The notes under the pieces: generated by a model
What the model saw: the letters and a program-made list of their open reading frames with translations, nothing else
What the model was told of the DNA's origin: nothing
The model's database searches: none
From: Clostridiales bacterium
GTDB taxonomy: Bacteria > Bacillota > Clostridia > Oscillospirales > Oscillospiraceae
Assembly (NCBI GenBank): GCA_019418025.1
Contig: DYCR01000031.1
Location: forward strand, 2,190-25,335
DNA length: 23,146 bases
Reading direction: 5' to 3'
Shown here: piece by piece, positions 1 through 5,935 of the stretch
Layout of the letters: each line of letters starts with the position of its first letter
Position numbering within the stretch: the stretch's first letter is position 1
Position numbers and translations under genes: made by a program

Positions 1-572
1 CAGGTGGTGACGGTGGCATTTTTTGCCATCAGCATCATTGCGGCAGGCTTGCCCACAACAAGGCTGCGGCCGATGACCGCGGCAGACTTGCCCTTGCAGT
101 CGATACCGTAGAAATCAAGGATCTCCATGCAGGCGGCCGGAGTGCAGGGCGCGTAGCCCAGATCATTCAGCCCCTCGAATACACCGGCGTTGGACATGTG
201 GGTCATGCAGTCAACGTCCTTTTTGGGGTCTAGACGGTTGCAGATCTCGTTCTGGTCAGCCTTCAGGTGCTTGGGCAGGGGACGGAACATCAGCACACCG
301 TGGATGTGACTGTCGGCATTGACCTTGTCGATGGTCTGCAAAACCAGCTCCTTGGACGCATCGGCCGGCAGCTCGAACTTGACCACATCCACGCCCACAA
401 GCTCTGCACGCTTGGTGGCACCTTTTTCATAGGACAGGTCAGAGGGGTCTGCACCCACACGGATGATGCCCAGAGTAGGGGTGATGCCTTTTTCCCGCAG
501 GGCTGCGGTACGCTCCATCAAATTTGCATTCAGGGCATCGGTAACTTCCTTGCCCAACAACAGCTTAGCCAT
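1..572 (-). CDS. folD: Bifunctional methylene-THF dehydrogenase / methenyl-THF cyclohydrolase FolD (3' end outside window)
   Basis: The gene is read from 572 down to the window edge, giving about 190 N-terminal residues; the C-terminal part of the NAD(P)-binding domain is missing. FolD interconverts 5,10-methylene-, 5,10-methenyl- and 10-formyl-tetrahydrofolate in the cytoplasm. The product starts MAKLLLGKEV and contains SYEKGATKRA, the clostridial form of the substrate-site Tyr/Lys segment. It also has FRPLPKHL, the folate-binding loop that is usually QLPLP, DCMTHMSNAGV, PCTPAACMEIL, and the Rossmann segment VIGRSLVVGKPAAMML. The ATG at 572 is preceded by GGGAGG. The gene lies 28 nt after fchA and follows fhs, so the three form a formate-to-methylene-THF series. 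Because FchA also supplies cyclohydrolase activity, FolD may act mainly as the dehydrogenase here; that is inference. Confidence 0.95.
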   Translation of the reverse strand, partial: MAKLLLGKEVTDALNANLMERTAALREKGITPTLGIIRVGADPSDLSYEKGATKRAELVGVDVVKFELPADASKELVLQTIDKVNADSHIHGVLMFRPLPKHLKADQNEICNRLDPKKDVDCMTHMSNAGVFEGLNDLGYAPCTPAACMEILDFYGIDCKGKSAAVIGRSLVVGKPAAMMLMAKNATVTT

Positions 573-600
573 TGAATTTTCCTCCCGTATTATGTATCGA

Positions 601-1218
601 TTAGTTGAAGCTTGCGCGGACCTGATCAAAGATCTCGTCAGCCATCTGCGTGTATTTGCTCAGCATCAGGTTTGCCTTGCGATTCATCTCTTCCGCGACT
701 TCCCGATTTTTCAGGCTCTTGGTGTTGATGAATACGTTCAAGGAAGCAGCTTGCAGAGCGGCCTTGCAGCACACGGCACCGCAGCCGGCATCGGATACGG
801 CCAGACGGGAGCCCTTTGCTGCAAACACGGCGATGTGGTCGATCGCCTCGCAGCACAGCTCCATAATGTGCATGGGGACGGCACATGCGGTGATGGTTGC
901 TTCCTCCAGAATGCGCTCCCGGTCGGGATCGTCCTTGGGGATGCCGTAGGCCTTTGCCAGCGGGACAAAGCCCTTGTCATCGGCTTCGACCTGATCTAGA
1001 AGCTCCTTTTGCAGGGCATCGCATTTGGCCTTCAGGGCGATGATCTCAGCTTCGACCTCTGCATACTTTTTCTTGCCGACAGTCAGGCTTCCGACCATGT
1101 TGCCCAGAGCGGTGCCGATGGCGCCGACCAAGGCCGCAGCACCGCCGCCGCCGGGAGCGGGAGCGTTGGATGCCAAAACCTCGACAAATGTGCGACAGGA
1201 TTCCATTGTCATGTCCAT
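601..1218 (-). CDS. fchA: Methenyltetrahydrofolate cyclohydrolase, cyclodeaminase/cyclohydrolase family
   Basis: The 205-residue protein belongs to the formiminotransferase-cyclodeaminase C-terminal family. Stand-alone members in acetogens and purine fermenters act as methenyl-THF cyclohydrolase (FchA) or formimino-THF cyclodeaminase. Typical features are the N-terminal APAPGGGGAAALVGAIGTALGNMV glycine/alanine segment (about residues 20-43, shown here in part as PAPGGGGAAALVGAIG), a long helical body, and AVSDAGCGAVCCKAAL near residues 139-155. Family length is about 205-215, so the protein is complete. The start at 1218 has AAGGAGAG eight bases upstream; the in-frame ATG at 1212 is less well spaced. 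Its position between fhs and folD favours the cyclohydrolase step over histidine degradation, as no formiminotransferase or hut gene is near. The exact reaction is inferred from context. Confidence 0.85.
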   Translation of the reverse strand: MDMTMESCRTFVEVLASNAPAPGGGGAAALVGAIGTALGNMVGSLTVGKKKYAEVEAEIIALKAKCDALQKELLDQVEADDKGFVPLAKAYGIPKDDPDRERILEEATITACAVPMHIMELCCEAIDHIAVFAAKGSRLAVSDAGCGAVCCKAALQAASLNVFINTKSLKNREVAEEMNRKANLMLSKYTQMADEIFDQVRASFN

Positions 1219-1248
1219 AACTTTACTCTCTCCTTAAATATGGGTAAA

Positions 1249-1281
1249 GCCCAATCACAAGGCGATTGAGGGAGATTGGGC
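1249..1281 (-). other. Hairpin in the fhs-fchA spacer
   Basis: GCCCAATC at 1249-1256 is complementary to GATTGGGC at 1274-1281. A second GATTG at 1265-1269 can compete for the same CAATC arm, so two exclusive pairings are possible. It lies between the fhs terminator and the fchA ribosome binding site. On the minus strand it is followed only by TTTACCC, so it is not a clear terminator. It may affect stability or translation of the fchA-folD part. Confidence 0.35.
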
Positions 1282-1304
1282 GTTTTATTTTGATTTCGCA
1301 CCGC

Positions 1305-1335
1305 AAAAAGCACAGGCGGCGTACCGCCTGTGCTT
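1305..1335 (-). terminator. Rho-independent terminator after fhs
   Basis: A perfect 12-bp inverted repeat, AAGCACAGGCGG / CCGCCTGTGCTT, spans 1308-1319 and 1324-1335 with a 4-nt loop. On the minus strand the stem runs into TTTTT. It starts 15 nt beyond the fhs stop codon. No good promoter was seen before fchA, so fchA-folD probably depend on read-through, which would set fhs expression above the downstream genes. Confidence 0.85.
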
Positions 1336-1349
1336 CAGAGAATGCAGCG

Positions 1350-3023
1350 TTAGAACAAGCCGGTGATCTTACCGGTCTCGTCTACGTCGATACGTTCAGC
1401 AGCGGGAACCTTGGGCAGACCGGGCATGGTCATGATCTCACCGGTCAATGCGACCAAGAAGCCGGCACCGGCAGAAACCTTGATGTTGCGCACGGTGATG
1501 GTGAAGTTCTCGGGGGCACCCAGCTTAGTCTGGTCATCGGTGAAGGAATACTGGGTCTTTGCCATGCAGATGGGCATTTTATCATAGCCCAGCTCGGTCA
1601 GTGTCTTGATCTGCTTTTCGGCATTGGCAGTGAAGGTCACGCCGTCGCCGTGGTAGATCTTCTTGACGATGGCTTCGATCTTATCCTTGATGGGCAGGTC
1701 CACATCGTAGGAGAAGGTGAAGTCGTTGGGCTCTTCGCACAGGCGGATGACTTCCTCAGCCAGAGCGATGCCGCCTTCGCCGCCCTTGCCCCAAACCTCG
1801 GACAGTGCGACGTTGACGCCCAGCTCCTTGCACTTGCGCTCGATGAGAGCCAGCTCTGCTTCGGTATCGGTGGGGAAGCGGTTGATCGCAACGACACAGG
1901 GCAGCTTGTAGACCTTGGTGATGTTCTCAACGTGACGCAGCAGGTTGGGCAGACCCTTCTCCAGAGCCTCCAGATTTTCGCTGCCGGTCTCGGCCTTGGG
2001 AACGCCGCCATTATACTTCAATGCACGGGCAGTTGCAACCAGAACCACGCAGGAAGGATGCAGCTGAGCCATACGGCACTTGATATCAAGGAACTTTTCT
2101 GCACCCAGATCCGCGCCGAAGCCGGCCTCGGTGATGGTGTAGTCAGACAGCTTCAGGGCGATCTTGGTGGCGGTAACGGAGTTGCAGCCGTGGGCGATGT
2201 TCGCGAAGGGGCCGCCATGTACGAAAGCAGGGGTATGCTCCAGAGTCTGAACCAGATTGGGCTTCAGAGCGTCCTTCAGCAGTGCGGCCATTGCGCCCTG
2301 AGCGTTCAGGTCGCCTGCGGTGACAGGCTTGCCGTCACGGGTGTATGCCACCACCAGACGGGACAGGCGGAGCTTCAGATCGGTAATATCAGAGGCCAGA
2401 CACAAAACAGCCATGATCTCGGATGCAACGGTGATATCGTAGCCATCCTCACGGGGCATGCCGTTGGTTTTGCCGCCCAGACCGTCCACAACGTTGCGCA
2501 GCTGGCGGTCGTTCATATCGACACAGCGGCGCCATGTGATCTGGCGGGGGTCGATATTGAGCGCGTTGCCCTGATAGATGTGGTTATCCAGCATGGCAGC
2601 CAGCAGGTTGTTTGCAGCACCGATTGCGTGGAAGTCGCCGGTGAAGTGCAGGTTGATGTCCTCCATGGGGACGACCTGTGCATAGCCGCCGCCGGCAGCG
2701 CCGCCCTTGACACCAAAGACCGGTCCCAGAGAAGGCTCACGCAGAGCGACCAGAACGTTCTTGCCCAGCTTGCGCATGCCATCGGCCAGACCGACGGTCG
2801 TGGTGGTCTTGCCTTCGCCTGCGGGGGTGGGGTTGATGGCGGTGACCAGGATCAGCTTGCCATCCTTGCGGTCGGTCTCGTTGAGGATGTTGTAGTCAAC
2901 CTTTGCCTTGTAGTTGCCGTACTGTTCCAGATACTTCTGGTCAACGCCGGCAATTTTTGCAACCTCGGTGATTGGCAGCATGGTGGTTTCCTGTGCGATT
3001 TCGATGTCTGTTTTGAATGCCAT
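1350..3023 (-). CDS. fhs: Formate--tetrahydrofolate ligase
   Basis: This cytoplasmic enzyme makes 10-formyl-THF from formate, THF and ATP, the entry of formate into one-carbon metabolism. The protein has 557 residues, the normal family length. It carries the family P-loop TPAGEGKTTTT near residues 66-76, preceded by LVTAINP, then EPSLGPVFGVKGGAAGGG, FHAIGAANNLLAA and a C-terminal MTMPGLPKVPAAERIDVD. The ATG at 3023 (MAFKTDIEIAQ) is chosen because AAGGAG lies 10 nt upstream and because the frame further upstream is leader sequence downstream of a predicted promoter. Upstream are a sigma-A promoter (3169-3197), a palindrome at the start point and a tandem repeat in the roughly 140-nt leader, so expression is probably controlled. 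A terminator follows, then fchA and folD. Confidence 0.97.
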   Translation of the reverse strand: MAFKTDIEIAQETTMLPITEVAKIAGVDQKYLEQYGNYKAKVDYNILNETDRKDGKLILVTAINPTPAGEGKTTTTVGLADGMRKLGKNVLVALREPSLGPVFGVKGGAAGGGYAQVVPMEDINLHFTGDFHAIGAANNLLAAMLDNHIYQGNALNIDPRQITWRRCVDMNDRQLRNVVDGLGGKTNGMPREDGYDITVASEIMAVLCLASDITDLKLRLSRLVVAYTRDGKPVTAGDLNAQGAMAALLKDALKPNLVQTLEHTPAFVHGGPFANIAHGCNSVTATKIALKLSDYTITEAGFGADLGAEKFLDIKCRMAQLHPSCVVLVATARALKYNGGVPKAETGSENLEALEKGLPNLLRHVENITKVYKLPCVVAINRFPTDTEAELALIERKCKELGVNVALSEVWGKGGEGGIALAEEVIRLCEEPNDFTFSYDVDLPIKDKIEAIVKKIYHGDGVTFTANAEKQIKTLTELGYDKMPICMAKTQYSFTDDQTKLGAPENFTITVRNIKVSAGAGFLVALTGEIMTMPGLPKVPAAERIDVDETGKITGLF

Positions 3024-3056
3024 TTTATCAATCTCCTTGTATTGAGTTTGGTGCCC

Positions 3057-3125
3057 TGCCGTTGGAGTGGCGCAGGCACATACAGGATTTATACGGTTTG
3101 CCGTTGGAATGACGCACCGCACATA
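3057..3125 (-). repeat. Tandem imperfect repeat with hairpin potential in the fhs 5' leader
   Basis: Two copies of a roughly 26-nt unit lie 42 nt apart at 3057-3082 and 3099-3125. On the transcribed strand both read UGCG(U/C)CA(U/C)UCCAACGGCA. Each can fold with an inner UGC/GCA stem, a 12-nt loop G(U/C)CA(U/C)UCCAACG, a bulge on the 3' side (AA or G), and an outer stem. The outer stems differ but still pair: GCGG with CCGU in the 5' copy, GUGCC with GGCAC in the 3' copy. That looks like compensatory change. The folding is by eye. I do not recognise a known riboswitch; it could also be a pair of protein-binding sites. Confidence 0.6.
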
Positions 3126-3143
3126 TGGACAATAAAGAAATAA

Positions 3144-3165
3144 TTTCAGTATTTCTTTACTGAAA
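3144..3165 (-). promoter_or_regulatory. Palindrome at the predicted fhs transcription start
   Basis: TTTCAGTA at 3144-3151 and TACTGAAA at 3158-3165 form a perfect 8-bp inverted repeat with a 6-nt spacer. It begins just downstream of the -10 box and covers the expected start point, a usual position for a repressor operator. In RNA it would be a weak hairpin at the 5' end. No regulator gene is in the window. Confidence 0.4.
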
Positions 3166-3168
3166 CAA

Positions 3169-3197
3169 AGGATAACATCATCTTCACAAAAAGTCAA
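3169..3197 (-). promoter_or_regulatory. Predicted sigma-A promoter of fhs
   Basis: On the minus strand a -35 TTGACT (3197-3192) is followed after 17 nt by a -10 TATCCT (3174-3169). This puts the start near 3162 and gives a leader of about 140 nt before the fhs ATG. The -35 matches consensus at 5 of 6 positions and the -10 at 4 of 6. Confidence 0.55.
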
Positions 3198-3230
3198 TCA
3201 CCTATTTCAGCTTTTTTGTGACATATGGTG

Positions 3231-3260
3231 AAAAGGCAGGGGGATATCCCTGCCTTTTTT
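3231..3260 (-). terminator. Terminator after the SLH protein gene, possibly bidirectional
   Basis: AAAAGGCAGGG (3231-3241) pairs with CCCTGCCTTTT (3248-3258) around a 6-nt loop. It starts 10 nt after the stop of the minus-strand SLH gene. The T run is longer on the plus strand (six T) than on the minus strand (four T). It separates the SLH gene from the fhs promoter. Confidence 0.75.
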
Positions 3261-3269
3261 CGTGCGAAT

Positions 3270-4487
3270 TTAATTGAAAATCATGGAAATTCCCGGATTA
3301 TTCCCTTTCAACTGACTTAGTTTGTAGAGAATTTCAGAGGTATCCCCTCGGGTCAATATACATTCTGCCTCGGGGAACGGAAATTCGCTCCCATCGATAG
3401 CGGCTTGGGCCTGCTCGGCCCACCGGGCGGCAAGACCGTCTGAGTCAGAGACGGTGGGGACGGAAAAGTGCAGCGCACTGTTCATCATTTCTCTGGCGTC
3501 TCCGGCGGTGATGGGTTCGTCGGGGCGGAATTCTACGCCGTCAGGAGTGGGGCATCCGGTGATCAGGCCGGAGCGAAGTGCGGCGGCCAGATAGGGCTTG
3601 AGCCAGTTGGGGGCGTCATCGATAAAGCCTGTGCTGCTGACCGACCGCTCAATCGGGAGATCCAGAACCTCCATCAGCATGGACAAAAACTGCCCCCGAT
3701 TCACGGGCTCGTCGGGGCAGAAGCAGGCCTGACCGTTGATGATCTCGCCTGAGAACAGACCGGTGCTTCGCAGCCATTCGGCGGAGAAGCGGCAGGACAG
3801 ACCGGCGGTATCGGTGTACTGCTGGGCATCGGTGGGCTTCAGGATGCGGACCGTTACGGTGGCCTCCCGAGAGACGTTTCCGGCAGGGTCGCATGCGGTA
3901 TAGGTGAAGGAATCTGTCCCGACCTTGTTATGCTTGGGCGTGTAAAGGACGGAACCATCCTGCTGAAACTCCACACTGCCGCGCTTGGGGGCCCGCACCA
4001 GAGTGTAGGTCAGGGGCTGCTTTTCCGGGTCTGAGACCTTCAGTCTGGTGCTGTTAGGCAGATTTTTATATGTCTCCATGCTGCAATCTTCTGCAACGGG
4101 GGGCTTGTCCTCCTTGCCGTGGATCGAGATGGTCATGACGGTTTCCGGCTCGACCCGGTCAGTGAAGATGGGCATATACGACAGCTTGGCAGAGATGTCT
4201 GTTTGAGTGGGGGCGGGGTGAAAGGTCATGGTTTCCAGCTGTGCGGCGGTCAGGACATCTCCGGGGCGGAGCATCCGATCGCTTAACTGGACAGTTCCGG
4301 CGGACTGATCGGGAAGGGCTGAGATATAGATCCCGGTGAGCTGGTTGGATTCGGGAGTGAAGTCACTTCCCATAAAACAGTAGACTTGGTCAGAATCCAC
4401 CTGTGCGGCCTGTGCCGAGGGGGACATTGCAGCGGTACACAGGACCGGTAAGAGCGCCCAAAGGGCAGCTCGGCGAAAGCAGGGCAT
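3270..4487 (-). CDS. Secreted cadherin-like / S-layer homology (SLH) domain protein
   Basis: The 405-residue protein has a Sec signal peptide: MPCFRRAALW, a hydrophobic core, and probable cleavage after SAQA near residue 27. Residues about 28-125 look like a diverged cadherin-like/VCBS repeat (FTPESNQLTGIYISALPDQS). Residues 129-215 are a clear one (PPVAED, YTPKHNKVGTDSFTYTACDP). The C-terminus has three SLH-like units: about 232-277 (FCPDEPVNRGQFLSML), 285-338 (FRPDEPITAGDARE) and 348-393 (ILTRGDTSEILYKL). SLH domains normally anchor proteins non-covalently to pyruvylated wall polymers, so a surface role is likely. The mature part has eight cysteines, many for such a protein. The ATG has AGGAGG at good spacing. 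It follows the SEDS gene but is separated by a terminator. The molecular function is unknown. Confidence 0.8.
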   Translation of the reverse strand: MPCFRRAALWALLPVLCTAAMSPSAQAAQVDSDQVYCFMGSDFTPESNQLTGIYISALPDQSAGTVQLSDRMLRPGDVLTAAQLETMTFHPAPTQTDISAKLSYMPIFTDRVEPETVMTISIHGKEDKPPVAEDCSMETYKNLPNSTRLKVSDPEKQPLTYTLVRAPKRGSVEFQQDGSVLYTPKHNKVGTDSFTYTACDPAGNVSREATVTVRILKPTDAQQYTDTAGLSCRFSAEWLRSTGLFSGEIINGQACFCPDEPVNRGQFLSMLMEVLDLPIERSVSSTGFIDDAPNWLKPYLAAALRSGLITGCPTPDGVEFRPDEPITAGDAREMMNSALHFSVPTVSDSDGLAARWAEQAQAAIDGSEFPFPEAECILTRGDTSEILYKLSQLKGNNPGISMIFN

Positions 4488-4540
4488 AACAAAACCTCCT
4501 GAAAATGGTGTACGCAGGTAGTGTTTGCCGCTGCTCCCAG

Positions 4541-4546
4541 ATTATA
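4541..4546 (-). promoter_or_regulatory. Possible -10 box for the SLH protein gene
   Basis: A perfect TATAAT on the minus strand sits directly against the T run of the SEDS-gene terminator, about 55 nt before the SLH start codon. The matching -35 region (CTGAAC with 16 nt spacing) is poor and would lie inside the terminator stem. It is the only promoter candidate in this gap. Confidence 0.35.
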
Positions 4547-4547
4547 C

Positions 4548-4577
4548 AAAAAATCCGCCACTGTTCAGGTGGCGGAT
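4548..4577 (-). terminator. Rho-independent terminator after the SEDS gene
   Basis: ATCCGCCAC (4553-4561) pairs perfectly with GTGGCGGAT (4569-4577). On the minus strand the stem is followed by six T. It lies six bases beyond the SEDS stop codon. Confidence 0.9.
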
Positions 4578-4582
4578 CTTGG

Positions 4583-5734
4583 TTATCGGGGTGGCTGTAC
4601 ATACATGCCCTGTTTACCGGGGGCAGGCCGTGCATATACACTGGAAACAAGCCCAAGCATGGCAAAGCAGGTCAGGATCGAGGAGCCGCCGTAGCTGACG
4701 AAGGGCAGGGTCAGACCGATGACGGGGGTGAAGCCCAGACACATGCCCAGATTACTGGTGACCTGAAAGATCAGTGCCGCAGCGGCGCCGAAGCAGACCA
4801 TGCGTCTGGTAAAATCGGGGGTTCGGGTCCCGACGTAGATGCATCTGGCGATGATGGCAAATTCCAGAACGATCACAGCCAGACAGCCGAAAAATCCCAG
4901 TTCCTCGCCGATGGATGAGAAAACGTAGTCAGTGTGCTGAGCGAACAGGGTGCCGGACTGGGTCCGTGTGCCGTTGAACAGCCCCTGACCGGTGAGCCCG
5001 CCGGAGGTCAGGCTGAGCAGGTTCTGGTTGGTGTGATACCGGGGGCCGATGGCCAGAGGGTCGATGGTCGGATCGAACAGGATAAGGATACGCTGCTTCT
5101 GGTACTCGTCGAACAGGAATTTCCACAGCAGGGGAAAGCCGACGGCGATGGCACCTCCTGCCGCGGCAAACCACAGCAGGCTGACACCGCCGGCAAAGGT
5201 CATGCCGATGAAGATGAAAACGAAAATCAGGGAAACACCGGCATCCTTGGAAACGACCAGATTCAGTCCGGCCAGGATTCCTACGTGGAATACCATATGC
5301 ATGACGGCCTTGACGGAAGAAATGTGGTTCTGGTGGGCAGCCATGACAGATGCCATGATCAGGATGTAGGTGATCTTGCAGATCTCGGCGGGCTGGATGT
5401 TGATGGGCAGGAACGGAAAGTCCAGCCAGCTGCGGTTGCCGCCCCGTTCGGAGCCGAAGGGGATCAGCAGCAGGATCAGAAAAATGCCGGACATGAAAAG
5501 CAGCATCCGATGCTCCAGTATAAAATCAAGATCGATGGACGATATCAGCAGATACAGCAGGATGCCCATGGCGGCGGCAACCAGCTGGATAATGACAAAT
5601 CGGGTGGGACCCATCCAGTTTGTGGCACTGGCGATGACGATGCAGCCGAAGGCAGTCAGCAGCATGCAAAGTGCCAGCAGGACCTTGTCGCCTTTTCGAA
5701 AAGAATCCAGAAAGCTCTGGGAAAGATTGTGCAT
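4583..5734 (-). CDS. FtsW/RodA/SpoVE-family (SEDS) peptidoglycan glycosyltransferase, RodA-like
   Basis: This 383-residue polytopic membrane protein has about ten hydrophobic segments. SEDS proteins polymerise lipid II into glycan strands with a partner class B penicillin-binding protein, during elongation (RodA), division (FtsW) or sporulation (SpoVE). Diagnostic motifs are GNRSWLDFPFLPINIQPAEICK (about 99-120, given here as its core INIQPAEICK), RTQSGTLFAQHTDYVFSSIG (257-276) with the essential acidic residue at Asp269, GEELGFFG, and GLTLPFVSYGGSSIL (340-354). Length and the HTDYVF form suggest RodA, but no mre, pbp or fts neighbours are present to decide. The ATG at 5734 has AAGGAGG eight bases upstream. 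It has its own promoter and terminator and is divergent from the ADP-ribosylglycohydrolase-like gene. Confidence 0.9.
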   Translation of the reverse strand: MHNLSQSFLDSFRKGDKVLLALCMLLTAFGCIVIASATNWMGPTRFVIIQLVAAAMGILLYLLISSIDLDFILEHRMLLFMSGIFLILLLIPFGSERGGNRSWLDFPFLPINIQPAEICKITYILIMASVMAAHQNHISSVKAVMHMVFHVGILAGLNLVVSKDAGVSLIFVFIFIGMTFAGGVSLLWFAAAGGAIAVGFPLLWKFLFDEYQKQRILILFDPTIDPLAIGPRYHTNQNLLSLTSGGLTGQGLFNGTRTQSGTLFAQHTDYVFSSIGEELGFFGCLAVIVLEFAIIARCIYVGTRTPDFTRRMVCFGAAAALIFQVTSNLGMCLGFTPVIGLTLPFVSYGGSSILTCFAMLGLVSSVYARPAPGKQGMYVQPPR

Positions 5735-5779
5735 AGATGGCCTCCTTGATGGTATAGGGCGAATGTGATTGCTCGTGTA

Positions 5780-5808
5780 ATAATAGCATTTTTTTTCGAA
5801 AAACGCAA
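5780..5808 (-). promoter_or_regulatory. Predicted extended -10 promoter of the SEDS gene
   Basis: On the minus strand TTGCGT (5808-5803), a 17-nt spacer and TATTAT (5785-5780) form a promoter, with TGC as an extended -10 element. The spacer contains the 12-bp palindrome TTTTTCGAAAAA (5792-5803), which overlaps the -35 edge. Confidence 0.7.
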
Positions 5809-5871
5809 TAACATTTCTTTTTGCGGGGCAGGGCAGGAGGATTCGGCTGCCAGATCCTTCAGACAGAACAC

Positions 5872-5900
5872 TTGCGTTTTTGCAGGTTACCGATTATAAT
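5872..5900 (+). promoter_or_regulatory. Predicted promoter of the ADP-ribosylglycohydrolase-like gene
   Basis: TTGCGT (5872-5877), a 17-nt spacer and a perfect TATAAT (5895-5900) lie 35 nt before the start codon. The -35 box is identical to that of the divergent SEDS promoter and lies within a 10-bp inverted repeat shared with it (5799-5808 and 5872-5881). Confidence 0.7.
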
Positions 5901-5935
5901 AATGTACAAATGACACACATTCAGGAGGGGTTCCT

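Noticed and set aside
3057..3125. Guanidine-II (mini-ykkC) tandem hairpins
   Set aside because: The loops contain ACGG by chance, but not as a closed ACGR tetraloop, and fhs is not a typical associated gene.
1266..3143. 625-residue plus-strand open frame opposite fhs
   Set aside because: It mirrors fhs, has low-complexity composition without family motifs, and lacks a ribosome binding site. It is a by-product of codon bias.
3024..3168. THF or ZTP riboswitch upstream of fhs
   Set aside because: Known consensus cores of these classes were not found on the transcribed strand. The tandem motif present has a different loop sequence.
3024..3197. N-terminal extension of fhs back to 3197
   Set aside because: The frame is open, but it covers the predicted promoter, start point and leader. 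The ATG at 3023 has the AAGGAG site and gives the normal protein length.
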